NCBI RefSeq assembly: GCF_001591105.1
Contig: NZ_BCUD01000001.1
Location: 582,188 to 646,187 of the forward strand
DNA: 64,000 nucleotides
DNA from: Vibrio nereis NBRC 15637
GTDB lineage: Bacteria; Pseudomonadota; Gammaproteobacteria; Enterobacterales; Vibrionaceae
Direction: 5' to 3'
The notes under the pieces were generated by a model. The model saw nothing but the letters and a program-made list of their open reading frames with translations, had not been told where the DNA came from and made no database searches. Made by a program: the position numbers and the translations under genes. This document shows positions 16,333 to 25,562 of this stretch, piece by piece; positions within the stretch are counted from its first letter, which is position 1, and every line of letters begins with the position of its first letter.

Positions 16333-16353
16333 CGCGATAAAAGCGAATAATAT

Positions 16354-16370
16354 TACTGGTTGGAGTTGTT
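16354..16370 (+). promoter_or_regulatory. Possible FadR-binding site upstream of fabA
   Basis: TACTGGTTGGAGTTGTT matches 13 of 17 bases of the E. coli fabA FadR operator as I remember it. It lies 54 bases before the fabA start, roughly where FadR activates fabA in E. coli. No strong -10 was identified, so this remains tentative. Confidence 0.35.
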
Positions 16371-16423
16371 TAGCGTACACCTGTTCACTAACATGCGCCT
16401 ATCAAAAATCGGAGTAATTGATA

Positions 16424-16942
16424 ATGCAAAACAAACGTGATTCTTATAACCGCGAAGATCTTCTAGCTTCAAGCCTAGGTGAGTTATTTGGTGCTGGTTA
16501 CCCTCAACTTCCAGCTCCTAACATGCTTATGATGGATCGCATCGCTAAGATGTCTGAAACTGAAGGTGACTTTGGCAAAGGTCTTATTTTAGCGGAGCTA
16601 GATATTACTCCTGACCTATGGTTCTTCGACTGCCACTTCCCAGGTGACCCTGTAATGCCAGGCTGTCTTGGTCTTGATGCAATGTGGCAGCTTGTTGGTT
16701 TCTTCCTAGGCTGGGTTGGCGGTAAAGGTAAAGGCCGTGCTCTTGGTGTAGGTGAAGTTAAGTTTACGGGTCAAATCCTACCAACAGCTAAAAAAGTAAC
16801 ATATGAAATTCATATGAAGCGCGTAGTGAACCGTAAGCTAGTTATGGGCCTTGCAGATGGTCGTGTGCTAGTTGATGGTAAAGAAATCTATGTAGCGAAA
16901 GACCTAAAAGTTGGCCTTTTCCAAGATACTTCTGCATTCTAA
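16424..16942 (+). CDS. fabA: 3-hydroxydecanoyl-[ACP] dehydratase/isomerase FabA
   Basis: 172 residues, matching the E. coli length when started at [12 protein letters not shown] (GGAG 9 bases upstream). Hotdog fold with catalytic His71 in [15 protein letters not shown] and Asp in [14 protein letters not shown]. FabA dehydrates 3-hydroxyacyl-ACP and isomerises trans-2- to cis-3-decenoyl-ACP, the branch point to unsaturated fatty acids. It follows lonH on the same strand but probably has its own promoter. A strong intrinsic terminator lies just downstream. Confidence 0.98.
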   Translation: MQNKRDSYNREDLLASSLGELFGAGYPQLPAPNMLMMDRIAKMSETEGDFGKGLILAELDITPDLWFFDCHFPGDPVMPGCLGLDAMWQLVGFFLGWVGGKGKGRALGVGEVKFTGQILPTAKKVTYEIHMKRVVNRKLVMGLADGRVLVDGKEIYVAKDLKVGLFQDTSAF

Positions 16943-16956
16943 GTGCTTTAGTTTTT

Positions 16957-16983
16957 AAAACGACTCTCAGGAGTCGTTTTTTT
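16957..16983 (+). terminator. fabA intrinsic terminator
   Basis: Stem AAAACGACTC / GAGTCGTTTT with a TCAG loop runs into a T tract, 14 bases after the fabA stop. Confidence 0.92.
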
Positions 16984-17020
16984 AGCTCACACTTATTTAG
17001 TTATAGTGCATTAAGTAATA

Positions 17021-17047
17021 ACTAAAAAGCCCCTTTCGGGGCTTAGT
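17021..17047 (-). terminator. rmf intrinsic terminator
   Basis: Stem AAGCCCC / GGGGCTT with loop GAAA, followed by a T run on the minus strand, 25 bases past the rmf stop. It is convergent with the fabA terminator. Confidence 0.9.
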
Positions 17048-17071
17048 TCCTACTGTATGTGGATTAAATCG

Positions 17072-17245
17072 TTATTTGTAGAGACCAGAGTGTTTGTCTT
17101 CCCTGGCATCGCGCCAACCACCAAGCCAATAGGATCGAGCGTCCATCTGTTGATATGGACATGCCTCCATAGAACGGCCATTTAGACCTGCTTTATAACC
17201 TTGAGATTGCGCTCTTTCCAGGCGGTCACGCTTTTGTCTCTTCAT
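17072..17245 (-). CDS. rmf: Ribosome modulation factor
   Basis: 57 residues starting MKRQKRDRLERAQSQGYKAG, with GAGGAC 7 bases before the ATG. The family core GLNGRSMEACPYQ and SYWLGGWRDARED is intact. RMF binds 70S ribosomes in stationary phase and drives 100S dimer formation (hibernation). It is convergent with fabA, the same neighbourhood as in E. coli. The longer frame beginning MYEDDT is unlikely, because the Shine-Dalgarno lies inside it. Confidence 0.96.
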   Translation of the reverse strand: MKRQKRDRLERAQSQGYKAGLNGRSMEACPYQQMDARSYWLGGWRDAREDKHSGLYK

Positions 17246-17354
17246 AGTGTCGTCCTCATACAAAAAAGTGTTTCTAACGTACTACTATTAAATTTATGTG
17301 GAGCTTTTGTGACTCCACAATTAAGAATCGATCAAAATTACGCTGATCTCAAGG

Positions 17355-17394
17355 TATAAAAAAAGCACAGGTACAAAAATGTGAACCTGTGCTT
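17355..17394 (-). terminator. Terminator of the DUF3466 gene
   Basis: On the minus strand AAGCACAGGT pairs with ACCTGTGCTT across a 12-base loop and is followed by seven Ts. Confidence 0.9.
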
Positions 17395-17410
17395 CTGATG
17401 AAAATTTATT

Positions 17411-18973
17411 CTATTTTCTACGGAACCCGATAAGACCTAGCAGTGTCAAAGCCCACAGTCCAAATGAAGCACCTTGGCGTTCAATGCTTTCCTTCTTGCG
17501 CGGACGCTCGGAAATATCGCTCGCAGATGCGCCATTCACTGGCACAAGCTTAACCGCAACTTTCGAAGCACCAGATGCACAACTTGCGTCGATATCTGAA
17601 TTATCGAATCCACCAGCACAGTAATAAGCCGTACCTGCAATCACACCGGCATCATTAATATCTTGAGCATCAACGATTCGGTAAGCGTTGTTTGCTGCAA
17701 TACCATTTGTTAAGTCATCAAGATACCAACCGCGGTTATTGAAAATTGACGCATTTGGTGAATTTTCAATTGGGGCCACAAATGCTCGTTTTGCTCTAGG
17801 CTTACCGCCATTACTTTCGCTATGTCTTTCGTAGTCGATTTGACCAACGACGACATTATGGTTGTTGATTGCCCCTGCTTTTCCGTTAGCGCTTGAGAAG
17901 AAAATATCCCCTGCAAAGCTCTTAGAGCTCGGTGACGCAACATTCGGTACATAAAACAAACTATTAGAATAGGCATTCCCATTTGGCACTTTGTACTTAG
18001 CAGTACCGATAGCAATACCAGAGTCGTTTACAGACGTCAGAACAGAGTTAAGGTACTTGTCTTCATCGTTGTAAACGCCGATTAGCTTTTCCGTTATCGT
18101 GCCAATGCTAGCACCCATGTCACTAAGCTCTATTTCCCAAACTGCGGCAACAGGAGTCTCGTTACTACTCGCGTTATACCCCACAGCATAGACAGTGCCG
18201 TTTACATCAGCGATATCGCGTGCGCTGCCCTGTGGAATAGAACGGCCACTTACCACTCCCTCCGTTTTAATCAGGACGGGCTCTGCCGCTGTACCATTCC
18301 AAACTGCTGCCTGGGAACGAAAGTCAGAGGCATTACTGGTACTAAAGGAAACGCTTCCTACATACAGGTCATTGTGCTTGGCAAACACTTTACTCTGCAC
18401 ACCTGTTCCCTTCTTAAGAACTGTAGTGCCTACGTAAGCTTCAGAGCGGTTCTTCAAGCTGTCTTTGTAATAAGTACCAAGCGCTTCTCCATTCTCATCA
18501 ATTTGATTAATGATTACGTTATCTTCAGCACCTTGGACATCAGTACCTTCAACAAACGCGAGAGAGTTGTTTACACTTCCTTCTTTGGCATAACCATCAT
18601 AATACTGATGATCGGCCCACTTCTCACAAAGCGTATTTGAATAACCAAGGTAACGATCACAATAGTTTTCAAACCCTGAACGACCATCATCTAGATAGTC
18701 ATAACCGTATTCCATCAGGAATGGCGATTCATTACGGTAATCAAACCCTTCTGGATTTACTTTTTGCTCGAAGGCAATCTTATAATCTGCTTCAGCACAA
18801 TCTGTACTGAAACAACTTGTAGCACCTGTTGCTGGAGATATAGCTGTACCAAAAGTCTCACTATCCCCAACGGTTGGTTCATTGTGATAAACATTATAAA
18901 GAGCTGCACTGGCACTAAATGACGCAGCAACGGTTGCTGCTACCACTGAAAACTTAAAAATTTTACTACTCAT
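17411..18973 (-). CDS. DUF3466 family exported protein with CTERM-like tail
   Basis: 520 residues. Signal peptide about 1-23 (MSSKIFKFSVVAATVAASFSA), then a region with paired cysteines (CFSTDCAEADYK, ENYCDRYLGYSNTLCEKW), then repeated strands such as DVNGTVYAVGYN, DSGIAIGTAKY and NNHNVVVGQIDY, reminiscent of the HAF/kelch-like repeats of DUF3466. The C-terminus has a hydrophobic helix flanked by basic residues (GASFGLWALTLLGLIGFRRK). This resembles a GlyGly-CTERM sorting tail but with a reduced glycine run. It is probably surface-exposed or membrane-anchored. Function unknown. It starts 6 bases downstream of the uup stop. Confidence 0.82.
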   Translation of the reverse strand: MSSKIFKFSVVAATVAASFSASAALYNVYHNEPTVGDSETFGTAISPATGATSCFSTDCAEADYKIAFEQKVNPEGFDYRNESPFLMEYGYDYLDDGRSGFENYCDRYLGYSNTLCEKWADHQYYDGYAKEGSVNNSLAFVEGTDVQGAEDNVIINQIDENGEALGTYYKDSLKNRSEAYVGTTVLKKGTGVQSKVFAKHNDLYVGSVSFSTSNASDFRSQAAVWNGTAAEPVLIKTEGVVSGRSIPQGSARDIADVNGTVYAVGYNASSNETPVAAVWEIELSDMGASIGTITEKLIGVYNDEDKYLNSVLTSVNDSGIAIGTAKYKVPNGNAYSNSLFYVPNVASPSSKSFAGDIFFSSANGKAGAINNHNVVVGQIDYERHSESNGGKPRAKRAFVAPIENSPNASIFNNRGWYLDDLTNGIAANNAYRIVDAQDINDAGVIAGTAYYCAGGFDNSDIDASCASGASKVAVKLVPVNGASASDISERPRKKESIERQGASFGLWALTLLGLIGFRRK

Positions 18974-18979
18974 TAGACG

Positions 18980-20896
18980 TTAACTTTCCTGTTGCATTGC
19001 TTCTAGCTCTTCCCAGCGCTCAAAAGCAACTTCAAGCTCCTGCTCAGTCGCAGTTAGCTTATCTAAAATAGGTTGGGTCTGCTCCACAGGCTTTGAGAAA
19101 AACTCTGGGTTATTCACTTGTTCTTGCAAGCTTTCAATCTCAGATTCAAGCTCTTCAAGTTTCGCTGGAAGCGATTCTAACTCGCGTAGAAGTTTATAAG
19201 ATAACTTCTTAGCTTTGCTCTTCGCTGGCGCAGCTTGAGGCGTTTCCGCAACCTGAGGTTTAGCCTTTACGGGTTGAGCAACTTCACGAGATTTATGAAC
19301 CTGCGTCCGTTGATGCTGGGCATCATGATATCCGCCAACAAACTCTTCAATAACGCCATCACCTTCAAAGATCCAGCTTGTCGTTACTGTATTATCGACA
19401 AACTCACGGTCGTGACTTACCAGTAAAAGCGTTCCCTGATAGTTGGCAAGCAAATCTTCCAAAAGTTCCAATGTTTCGATATCTAAATCGTTCGTTGGTT
19501 CATCAAGAACCAGTAGATTATTGGCTTTCAAGAAAATGCGCGCCAAGAGTAATCGGTTTTTCTCACCGCCAGAAAGCGCTTTTACAGGTGTACGAGCTCG
19601 TTTAGGTGCAAACAGGAAATCTTGCAAGTAACTCAATGCATGACGTTGTCTACCGCCAACCATGACTTCCTGCTTACCATCAGCAAGGTTATCAATGACC
19701 GATTTTTCAGGATCCAAAATCTCACGATATTGATCGAAATATGCGACTTCTAATTTAGTACCACAGTGCAACTTACCACTTTGTGGCTGCAGTTCATCAA
19801 GCAACAATTTCAACAACGTACTCTTACCGCAGCCATTTGGACCAATCAATGCGATACGGTCTCCACGCATGATATTGAAAGAGAAATCTTTAACGATAGG
19901 TTTGTTGTCGATACTGTAGTTAATACCCTTCGCTTCAAAGACAATTTTGCCCGAGCGTGACGCATCATCAATTTGAATATTGGCTTTGCCCTGCACTTCA
20001 CGGCGGCTTTGTCTTTCTTCACGTAGTTTTTTGAGTGCGCGAACTCGACCTTCGTTTCTTGTGCGGCGAGCCTTGATACCCTGACGAATCCAAACCTCTT
20101 CTTGCGCAAGCTTTTTATCAAACTCTGCATTTTGCATTTCTTCGACGCGAAGCATTTCTTCTTTATCGACAAGGTAGTTGTCGTAATTGCCCGGAAACGA
20201 CGCCAGTTTACCTCTATCTAGGTCGACAATACGCGTCGCCATTGATTTAATAAACGCACGGTCGTGAGAAATAAAGATAATGGAGCCGCGGAAGTCTTTA
20301 AGGAAGTTTTCTAACCATTCGATGGTAGTAACGTCCAAATGGTTGGTAGGCTCGTCTAGTAGTAGTACATCCGGATCGCGAACCAAAGCACGAGCCAGTG
20401 CAGCCTTACGTTGCCAGCCACCAGAAAGCTCCGTCAGTTTTGTGTGGCCATCAAGCTTTAGCGCTGCCAATACATTCTGAATTCTATCTTCAAAGCGCCA
20501 AGCACCTGAATGCTCTAGTTGCTCTTGGATACGAGCTAGCTTGTTAATGTTTTTCTCTGAAGGGTCAACCGCAATAAGATCTAACTGATCTTGGTAGATC
20601 TTAAGTTGATGTCCCACTTCCGCTAGGCCGCCCGAAACGTAATCAAACACCGTACCTTCTTGATTACGTGGTGGGTCTTGCTCTAAACGAGAAACAACAA
20701 CGTCTTGGGTAACCGTTAGTTTACCGTCATCCAGTTGTACCTCACCTGCGAGAACTTTCATTAGAGTTGATTTGCCAGCACCATTACGGCCAACAAGACA
20801 CACTCGCTCATTTTCTTGTAGAGCAAAATCTGCGTTGTCTAGTAATGGGTGATCACCGTATGCCAGCAATCCGTTATTGATGGTAAGTAATGCCAT
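18980..20896 (-). CDS. uup: ABC-F family ATPase Uup
   Basis: 638 residues with two ATP-binding cassettes. NBD1 has GRNGAGKST, LSGGWQRKAALA and LLLDEPTNHLD. NBD2 has GPNGCGKST, LSGGEKNRLLLA and LVLDEPTNDLD. A linker rich in charged residues (about 240-310) joins them, and a C-terminal coiled coil (about 555-635) gives DNA or RNA binding. There are no membrane segments, so it is a cytosolic ABC-F protein. Uup acts on ribosomes/translation and limits precise transposon excision in E. coli. The start overlaps the end of the glutaredoxin gene by 23 bases. Confidence 0.95.
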   Translation of the reverse strand: MALLTINNGLLAYGDHPLLDNADFALQENERVCLVGRNGAGKSTLMKVLAGEVQLDDGKLTVTQDVVVSRLEQDPPRNQEGTVFDYVSGGLAEVGHQLKIYQDQLDLIAVDPSEKNINKLARIQEQLEHSGAWRFEDRIQNVLAALKLDGHTKLTELSGGWQRKAALARALVRDPDVLLLDEPTNHLDVTTIEWLENFLKDFRGSIIFISHDRAFIKSMATRIVDLDRGKLASFPGNYDNYLVDKEEMLRVEEMQNAEFDKKLAQEEVWIRQGIKARRTRNEGRVRALKKLREERQSRREVQGKANIQIDDASRSGKIVFEAKGINYSIDNKPIVKDFSFNIMRGDRIALIGPNGCGKSTLLKLLLDELQPQSGKLHCGTKLEVAYFDQYREILDPEKSVIDNLADGKQEVMVGGRQRHALSYLQDFLFAPKRARTPVKALSGGEKNRLLLARIFLKANNLLVLDEPTNDLDIETLELLEDLLANYQGTLLLVSHDREFVDNTVTTSWIFEGDGVIEEFVGGYHDAQHQRTQVHKSREVAQPVKAKPQVAETPQAAPAKSKAKKLSYKLLRELESLPAKLEELESEIESLQEQVNNPEFFSKPVEQTQPILDKLTATEQELEVAFERWEELEAMQQES

Positions 20897-21116
20897 TGTC
20901 GTTTAACCAATGTTGTAATTCTTGTAAATCAAAAGGCCAGTTAATTTCATTTCCTTGAAAATTAAGCACCGGAATAGTGACGCCGTAACGAGAAAAGAGT
21001 TCGTCATCGAAAGCAATATCAACAATATCTACTTTTTCGGCAATTCCAGCTTGCTGGCAGAGTTCAAATGCCATCTCGCAAAGATGGCACCCTTCTGTAC
21101 TGTATAAAGTGATCAC
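20874..21116 (-). CDS. Glutaredoxin-like thioredoxin-fold protein
   Basis: 80 residues beginning MITLYSTEGCHLCEMAFELC, a thioredoxin fold with a CxxC active site (CHLC) near the N-terminus and the cis-proline region VTIPVLNFQG. This matches the glutaredoxin 2-like/DUF836 family. It is probably a cytosolic thiol-disulfide exchanger, and the substrate is unknown. It lies 10 bases downstream of rlmKL and overlaps uup by 23 bases, so rlmKL-grx-uup is one operon. A near-matS site is embedded at 20977-20989. Confidence 0.85.
   Translation of the reverse strand: MITLYSTEGCHLCEMAFELCQQAGIAEKVDIVDIAFDDELFSRYGVTIPVLNFQGNEINWPFDLQELQHWLNDNGITYHQ
20977..20989 (+). promoter_or_regulatory. matS: matS-like site inside the glutaredoxin gene
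   Basis: GTGACGCCGTAAC differs from the matS consensus at one position (GTAAC for GTCAC). It carries the same substitution and orientation as the near-sites at 14542, 47909 and 59485. Confidence 0.45.
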
Positions 21117-21126
21117 GTAAACCTAC

Positions 21127-23250
21127 TTAATCCTTGTGGGTGACGATCCAACAATTATGAATGTGCTTATTGCGAGCAAAATCCATAGGCAGCGTCTGAT
21201 GAGAGATATTACGAGCCACTAAACCAATTTCAGCCAACTTCTCTTCATCCATCTTGAAATGGCGCTTATTGTTTGAGAACACAATCGTGCCGCCTTCGCG
21301 TAATAGACGCTTCAAGTTAGCCATCAACTGGATATGATCGCGCTGAACATCAAATGATTGTTCCATTCGCTTGGAATTAGAAAATGTCGGCGGATCGATA
21401 AAAATCAGATCAAAATGAGCCGTCGAGTTTTCAAGCCACTGTAAGCAGTCAGCGTGTTCAAAGCGGTGCTGACGACCCACTTGGCCATTGAGCTTCATGT
21501 TCTCTTTCGCCCACTCTAAGTAGGTTTTTGACATATCGACAGTTGTTGTTGATTTAGCGCCACCACATGCTGCATGAACAGTTGCAGAGCCTGTGTAAGC
21601 AAATAGATTCAAGAAATCTTTACCTTGCGCCATTTCGCCAAGTTTACGGCGAGTCAGCTTATGGTCTAAGAACAAGCCAGTATCTAGGTAATCATGTAAG
21701 TTAACAAGCAGCTTTACGCCATACTCATTCACTTCCATGGTTTCTGACTCTTGAGACAGTTTCTGGTACTGAGAACGGCCCTTTTGCTTTTCTCGCACTT
21801 TAAGTACGACCTTATTCGCATCAGTGCCCGTTACCTGGATAGCAGCGCGAATGATATCTGTTAGTCGGCGTTTGGCTTTCTCTTCCGGAATGTCTTTCGG
21901 TGCCGCGTATTCTTGAATCACAAGGTGATCAAGGTATACATCAATAGCCACGTTATATTCTGGTAAGTCAGCGTCGTAGATTCGGTAACAGTCTAGCTTC
22001 TCTTTACGTGCCCATTTGCCAATTTTAGCAATGTTCTTTTTAAGGCGATTCGAAAAATCTGGTGCAATAAGCGACTGAGTGACAGCGTCACCTGAAGCTT
22101 CAACAGCGCGCTCAGAAATAGAGTAGTTCTTCTGGTGACACATCAACGCACCGTTACTAAGCTTGAATTGCTTATCTGCACGCATGCGAAGACAGCTTAA
22201 TAACTCATCCGAACTTGAGAAAATAGACGCGTGGCAACCACCAAACTGAGCTTTAATTTGAGCACCGAACGCTGTGTATAGTGCGATTAGGCCCGGATGA
22301 GTTCCAAGACGTTCACCATACGGCGGGTTACACACAATGACGCCATTCTCGAATTCAGCTGGGCGTGTAACCTGTGCGGCATCACCTTCGTTAAATTCAA
22401 TCAGGTCTTGAACACCCGCGCGGCGTGCGTTGTCTTTTGCTGTCTGCAGTACACGTGCATCATTATCAAAGCCATAAAACTTAGCGACAACTTTTTTGAC
22501 ACCACGTCTTGCCTGAACTGCAGCTTCTGATTTGATCTCCGCCCACAGTTCTGGTTCAAAATCTTCAAGAGACTCAAAGCCCCACTTCTTGCGGTTTACG
22601 CCAGGAGCCATGTTCGCAGCCATCATCGCCGCTTCAATCAGCAGCGTACCCGAACCACACATTGGGTCTAGCAATGGTTTTGTTTCATCCCAGCCACTGC
22701 GCAAAATGATTGCCGCTGCTAATGTCTCACGTAAAGGCGCTTTACCTGATTCAGGACGGTAGCCACGTTGGTGCAAACCGCCACCAACCATATCAACACC
22801 GAGAATCGCTTTATCTTTGTGTAATCGAACGTGAATTCGCAGATCAGCATGATCTTTACTGATCGACGGGCGTGGAAGGTTTTTCTTGTTAAAGCAATCG
22901 ACTACTGCATCTTTTACCTTCATCGCGCCGTATTGGCTGTTGCGAATTTCTCGGTTTGTACCTTTAAAATCAACAACAAACTTTTTCGAACTATGGAACT
23001 GGTTAACCCAATTCACCGCTGAAGTCGCTAGGTACAGATCCATATCGTCGTTACATGTGAACTCTGAAAGTACGCGGATGAAACGCGAAGCTAGCCGGCT
23101 CCACAAACAGCAACGGTAAATTTGCTCGTTCGACGCTTTAAAACGTACCCCTGCTTGTACTGGTTTCGCGTTATTGATCCCTAGCTTTGTTAGCTCTTCA
23201 ACTAACAGGTTCTCCAAACCATTGGAAGTAACCGCAAGATATTGATGCAT
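21127..23250 (-). CDS. rlmL: Bifunctional 23S rRNA methyltransferase RlmKL
   Basis: 707 residues from [20 protein letters not shown]; the upstream frame extension is not supported. The N-terminal THUMP region (about 45-155) and RlmL domain with [19 protein letters not shown] and [10 protein letters not shown] make m2G2445. The C-terminal RlmK domain with [19 protein letters not shown] and [13 protein letters not shown] makes m7G2069. The fused form is the gammaproteobacterial state. It is the first gene of a rlmKL-glutaredoxin-uup operon. A perfect matS site lies inside the coding sequence. Confidence 0.97.
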   Translation of the reverse strand: MHQYLAVTSNGLENLLVEELTKLGINNAKPVQAGVRFKASNEQIYRCCLWSRLASRFIRVLSEFTCNDDMDLYLATSAVNWVNQFHSSKKFVVDFKGTNREIRNSQYGAMKVKDAVVDCFNKKNLPRPSISKDHADLRIHVRLHKDKAILGVDMVGGGLHQRGYRPESGKAPLRETLAAAIILRSGWDETKPLLDPMCGSGTLLIEAAMMAANMAPGVNRKKWGFESLEDFEPELWAEIKSEAAVQARRGVKKVVAKFYGFDNDARVLQTAKDNARRAGVQDLIEFNEGDAAQVTRPAEFENGVIVCNPPYGERLGTHPGLIALYTAFGAQIKAQFGGCHASIFSSSDELLSCLRMRADKQFKLSNGALMCHQKNYSISERAVEASGDAVTQSLIAPDFSNRLKKNIAKIGKWARKEKLDCYRIYDADLPEYNVAIDVYLDHLVIQEYAAPKDIPEEKAKRRLTDIIRAAIQVTGTDANKVVLKVREKQKGRSQYQKLSQESETMEVNEYGVKLLVNLHDYLDTGLFLDHKLTRRKLGEMAQGKDFLNLFAYTGSATVHAACGGAKSTTTVDMSKTYLEWAKENMKLNGQVGRQHRFEHADCLQWLENSTAHFDLIFIDPPTFSNSKRMEQSFDVQRDHIQLMANLKRLLREGGTIVFSNNKRHFKMDEEKLAEIGLVARNISHQTLPMDFARNKHIHNCWIVTHKD
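22079..22091. promoter_or_regulatory. matS: matS site inside rlmKL, perfect match
   Basis: GTGACAGCGTCAC fits GTGACRNYGTCAC exactly. It is intragenic, as some E. coli matS sites are. Confidence 0.88.
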
Positions 23251-23721
23251 AGTGAACTTTATATTCTTTAAAAAATGACCCCTCATTATACCCGACATCG
23301 CATCAAATCCGTTAATCCAATAAACAGCTATGCCGCCAAGTACGTATTAACTGAGTAATTTTTACTCTTTTAACTTAGCCGTTACTGAGTTTCACACCTC
23401 CGTCGTGTCCTTTTCCTATGGCTACCAATTTAAAGGACCAAACGGTAAGTGAATACTTATTCCGACCAAAATTGGACTACACCAGGATGCATTTTTGATG
23501 AAATTAAATTACACATTTTACTTAAATGGGGAATTGTTAGGGATAATTTGTGATTAAGAGAGCTTAAATAAGGAAAATTGACGGCCGCTAAATGAGCAAA
23601 TACTGTACACATATCACAGTGTTTTATGATTTATAGACAGTGCGGCTCACCTAACGTAATAAATCGCAGGCAAAAAAAATCGGCCTTGCGACCGATGGGA
23701 AATGATAAAAGGAACGAAACT
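23251..23721. other. 471-bp spacer between zapC and rlmKL
   Basis: It holds the rlmKL promoter region and, at the zapC end, a terminator (23672-23696). A 26-codon + strand frame near 23420 has no ribosome-binding site and was not called. Nothing else could be supported. Confidence 0.6.
23672..23696 (-). terminator. zapC intrinsic terminator
   Basis: On the minus strand ATCGG pairs with CCGAT around an 8-base loop, followed by eight Ts, 26 bases past the zapC stop. Confidence 0.85.
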
Positions 23722-24267
23722 TTAGCCAGCCATTGCTACGTGCTGGCTCTGAACTTGGTATTTGATGAGTAGCATTCGATCATGCATGACTTTAATGGCC
23801 TGCCCAAATTCAAGCGATTTAGAACCACTTAACTGAAACGCTTCAAGTGAGACTGATGCGCATAAGCTGGCACACTCCCCGACTTCGAGCACTATAAAAG
23901 TGCCACTATTGCTGGAAGCACTGAGTTGCACAAAGTCCCCTTCCTCGAAAGAACTTTCTCCATCGGATAAGGAGTCAAAGAACCAGCTTTTAGGTTGAAC
24001 AGGCTTATGGAAGCGTTTTGCAGCAACACAATAGAGTGCTAGCTCTGCTTGGCGAGGCTCTGAAAGCTCTAAATGCGCTATCTGCTCTTTATAGGTTTGG
24101 AAGGCAGATGCATCATCAACTGAAAATTCATTGATACCGAAAGCACAATCTACAACTAATTTACGAGAAAGGTTGGTCTTAAATATCATGCTATCGCCAA
24201 GGTCTAGCATCAAGTGCTCTTCCTTGTCGTCATAATACCAAGTCCATTTATCACTGGGTTTAAGCAT
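23722..24267 (-). CDS. zapC: Cell division protein ZapC
   Basis: 181 residues, matching the usual ZapC length (about 180). It begins MLKPSDKWTWYYDDKEEHLMLDL and contains the conserved FGINEFSVDDASAFQTY and PKSWFFDSL. ZapC binds FtsZ and promotes protofilament bundling at the Z ring. It lies between pyrD and rlmKL in the order pyrD-zapC-rlmKL-uup known from E. coli (with ycbX absent here). Its own terminator follows. It sits in the Ter region flanked by perfect matS sites. Confidence 0.93.
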   Translation of the reverse strand: MLKPSDKWTWYYDDKEEHLMLDLGDSMIFKTNLSRKLVVDCAFGINEFSVDDASAFQTYKEQIAHLELSEPRQAELALYCVAAKRFHKPVQPKSWFFDSLSDGESSFEEGDFVQLSASSNSGTFIVLEVGECASLCASVSLEAFQLSGSKSLEFGQAIKVMHDRMLLIKYQVQSQHVAMAG

Positions 24268-24357
24268 TGTTCCAATCTCTGATTTAAGTTGTGAATCAAG
24301 GTAAACGCTTAATTACCTTTCTAAGCAATATTGAAAATTCTATAAGCTCTTAAACGA

Positions 24358-24390
24358 AAAAAAAGAGGAAATGAAAATTCACTTCCTCTT
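24358..24390 (-). terminator. pyrD intrinsic terminator
   Basis: AAGAGGAA/TTCCTCTT stem with further pairing inside a 12-base loop, followed by a run of eight Ts on the minus strand. Confidence 0.85.
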
Positions 24391-24423
24391 AATTAAAACC
24401 AAATTTATCAGATTATTTTTCCA

Positions 24424-24436
24424 GTGACAATGTCAC
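24424..24436. promoter_or_regulatory. matS: matS site between zapC and pyrD, perfect match
   Basis: GTGACAATGTCAC fits GTGACRNYGTCAC exactly. It is intergenic, just past the pyrD stop. Confidence 0.88.
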
Positions 24437-24467
24437 GGCAATCAGTAACTTAAAATAAGTTTAGTGA

Positions 24468-25478
24468 TTATAGGTTTTTTACAATTTTGCCAACCAAAGC
24501 TGGGCCATGGTAAATAAAGCCAGAGTACACCTGAACCAATTTAGCACCGGCCATCAATTTCTCTTTTGCCGCCACATATGAATCAATACCACCTACTCCG
24601 ATTACCGGGATTTTGTCACCAAGCTCTTCATGAAGTCGACGTACAACTTCTGTACTACGCGACTGAACTGGGCGTCCACTTAAGCCACCAGCTTCATTAG
24701 CGTGCTTCATACCTTCAACCATGGAGCGATCCAGTGTTGTATTTGTTGCTATAACACCATCGATATTATTTTTGATCAAAGACTCACAAATTTGAGTAAT
24801 CTCATCATCACTTAGATCCGGTGCAATCTTTAGAGCAAGCGGAACATACTTGTTGTACTTCTCGGCAAGCTCAGATTGTTTTTCTTTCAACTCGGCTAGC
24901 AGTTCGTCGAGTGCTTCACCATACTGAAGCGAGCGGAGCCCCGGTGTGTTTGGAGAAGAGATATTTACCGCAATATAACCCGCGTATTCGTATACCTTTT
25001 CCATACAGATCAAGTAGTCTTCTGCGCCCTTTTCAATTGGAGTATCTTTATTTTTGCCAATGTTGATACCAAGGATGCAATCGAACTTTGCTTTTTTTAC
25101 ATTTTCAACTAGGTTGTCAACACCTAGGTTGTTAAAGCCCATTCGGTTAATAATACCCTCAGCTTCGACCAGTCGGAAAAGCCTAGGTTTATCATTGCCT
25201 GGTTGAGGACGCGGCGTAACCGTTCCTACTTCGACAAAACCAAATCCCATTGCATCAAATGCTTCAATACACTCGCCGTTCTTATCCAAGCCTGCCGCTA
25301 GGCCAACTGGGTTGCGAAATGTAAGGCCCATACATTCTACAGGGCGATTTGGAAGTTGCTGTCGATAGAAGAGATCAAGAGGAGTGCCGTTAAAGCGCTT
25401 GAAATTTTGAATTGCGAGATCATGTGCCTTTTCGGCATCAAGTTGGAAAAAGCCAGTTCTGGCTATACGGTAAAGCAT
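24468..25478 (-). CDS. pyrD: Dihydroorotate dehydrogenase (quinone), class 2
   Basis: 336 residues. A short N-terminal amphipathic helix ([20 protein letters not shown]) for membrane association is followed by the FMN-binding TIM barrel. Visible are [21 protein letters not shown], the catalytic-loop serine in [18 protein letters not shown] and the phosphate-binding GVGGIDS. It oxidises dihydroorotate to orotate with ubiquinone in pyrimidine synthesis. ATG at 25478 has a strong GGAGG. A hairpin with a T run lies 15 bases upstream of the start, inside the short gap to the GDH gene. Confidence 0.97.
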   Translation of the reverse strand: MLYRIARTGFFQLDAEKAHDLAIQNFKRFNGTPLDLFYRQQLPNRPVECMGLTFRNPVGLAAGLDKNGECIEAFDAMGFGFVEVGTVTPRPQPGNDKPRLFRLVEAEGIINRMGFNNLGVDNLVENVKKAKFDCILGINIGKNKDTPIEKGAEDYLICMEKVYEYAGYIAVNISSPNTPGLRSLQYGEALDELLAELKEKQSELAEKYNKYVPLALKIAPDLSDDEITQICESLIKNNIDGVIATNTTLDRSMVEGMKHANEAGGLSGRPVQSRSTEVVRRLHEELGDKIPVIGVGGIDSYVAAKEKLMAGAKLVQVYSGFIYHGPALVGKIVKNL

Positions 25479-25492
25479 CGTGCCTCCGATAG

Positions 25493-25517
25493 AAAAAAGC
25501 CCCGTTTAAACGGGGCT
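25493..25517 (-). terminator. Terminator-like hairpin in the pyrD leader
   Basis: Perfect 20-bp palindrome with arms AGCCCCGTTT and AAACGGGGCT, followed by TTTTTT on the minus strand. It is probably the GDH transcript terminator. It also lies between the proposed pyrD promoter and the pyrD ribosome-binding site, so pyrD RNA would begin with this stem. Confidence 0.85.
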
Positions 25518-25519
25518 GT

Positions 25520-25548
25520 ATTATTAAATGTTTTGCTGAATAATTCAA
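25520..25548 (-). promoter_or_regulatory. Candidate pyrD promoter
   Basis: On the minus strand TTGAAT (4/6 to the -35 consensus) and AATAAT (5/6 to the -10) are 17 bases apart. Transcription would start at the first bases of the CCCC-containing hairpin, about 40 bases before the pyrD ATG. Inference from sequence only. Confidence 0.45.
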
Positions 25549-25562
25549 TTAATTATGAGTGT

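Noticed and set aside
11996..17010. 16-base exact repeat (ATTTAGTTATAGTGCA) at 11995 and 16995
   Set aside because: One such pair of 16-mers is about what chance gives in 64 kb, and the surrounding sequence does not match, so it is not taken as element ends or att sites.
23420..23500. 26-codon + strand ORF upstream of rlmKL
   Set aside because: No ribosome-binding site, no conservation clue and very short.
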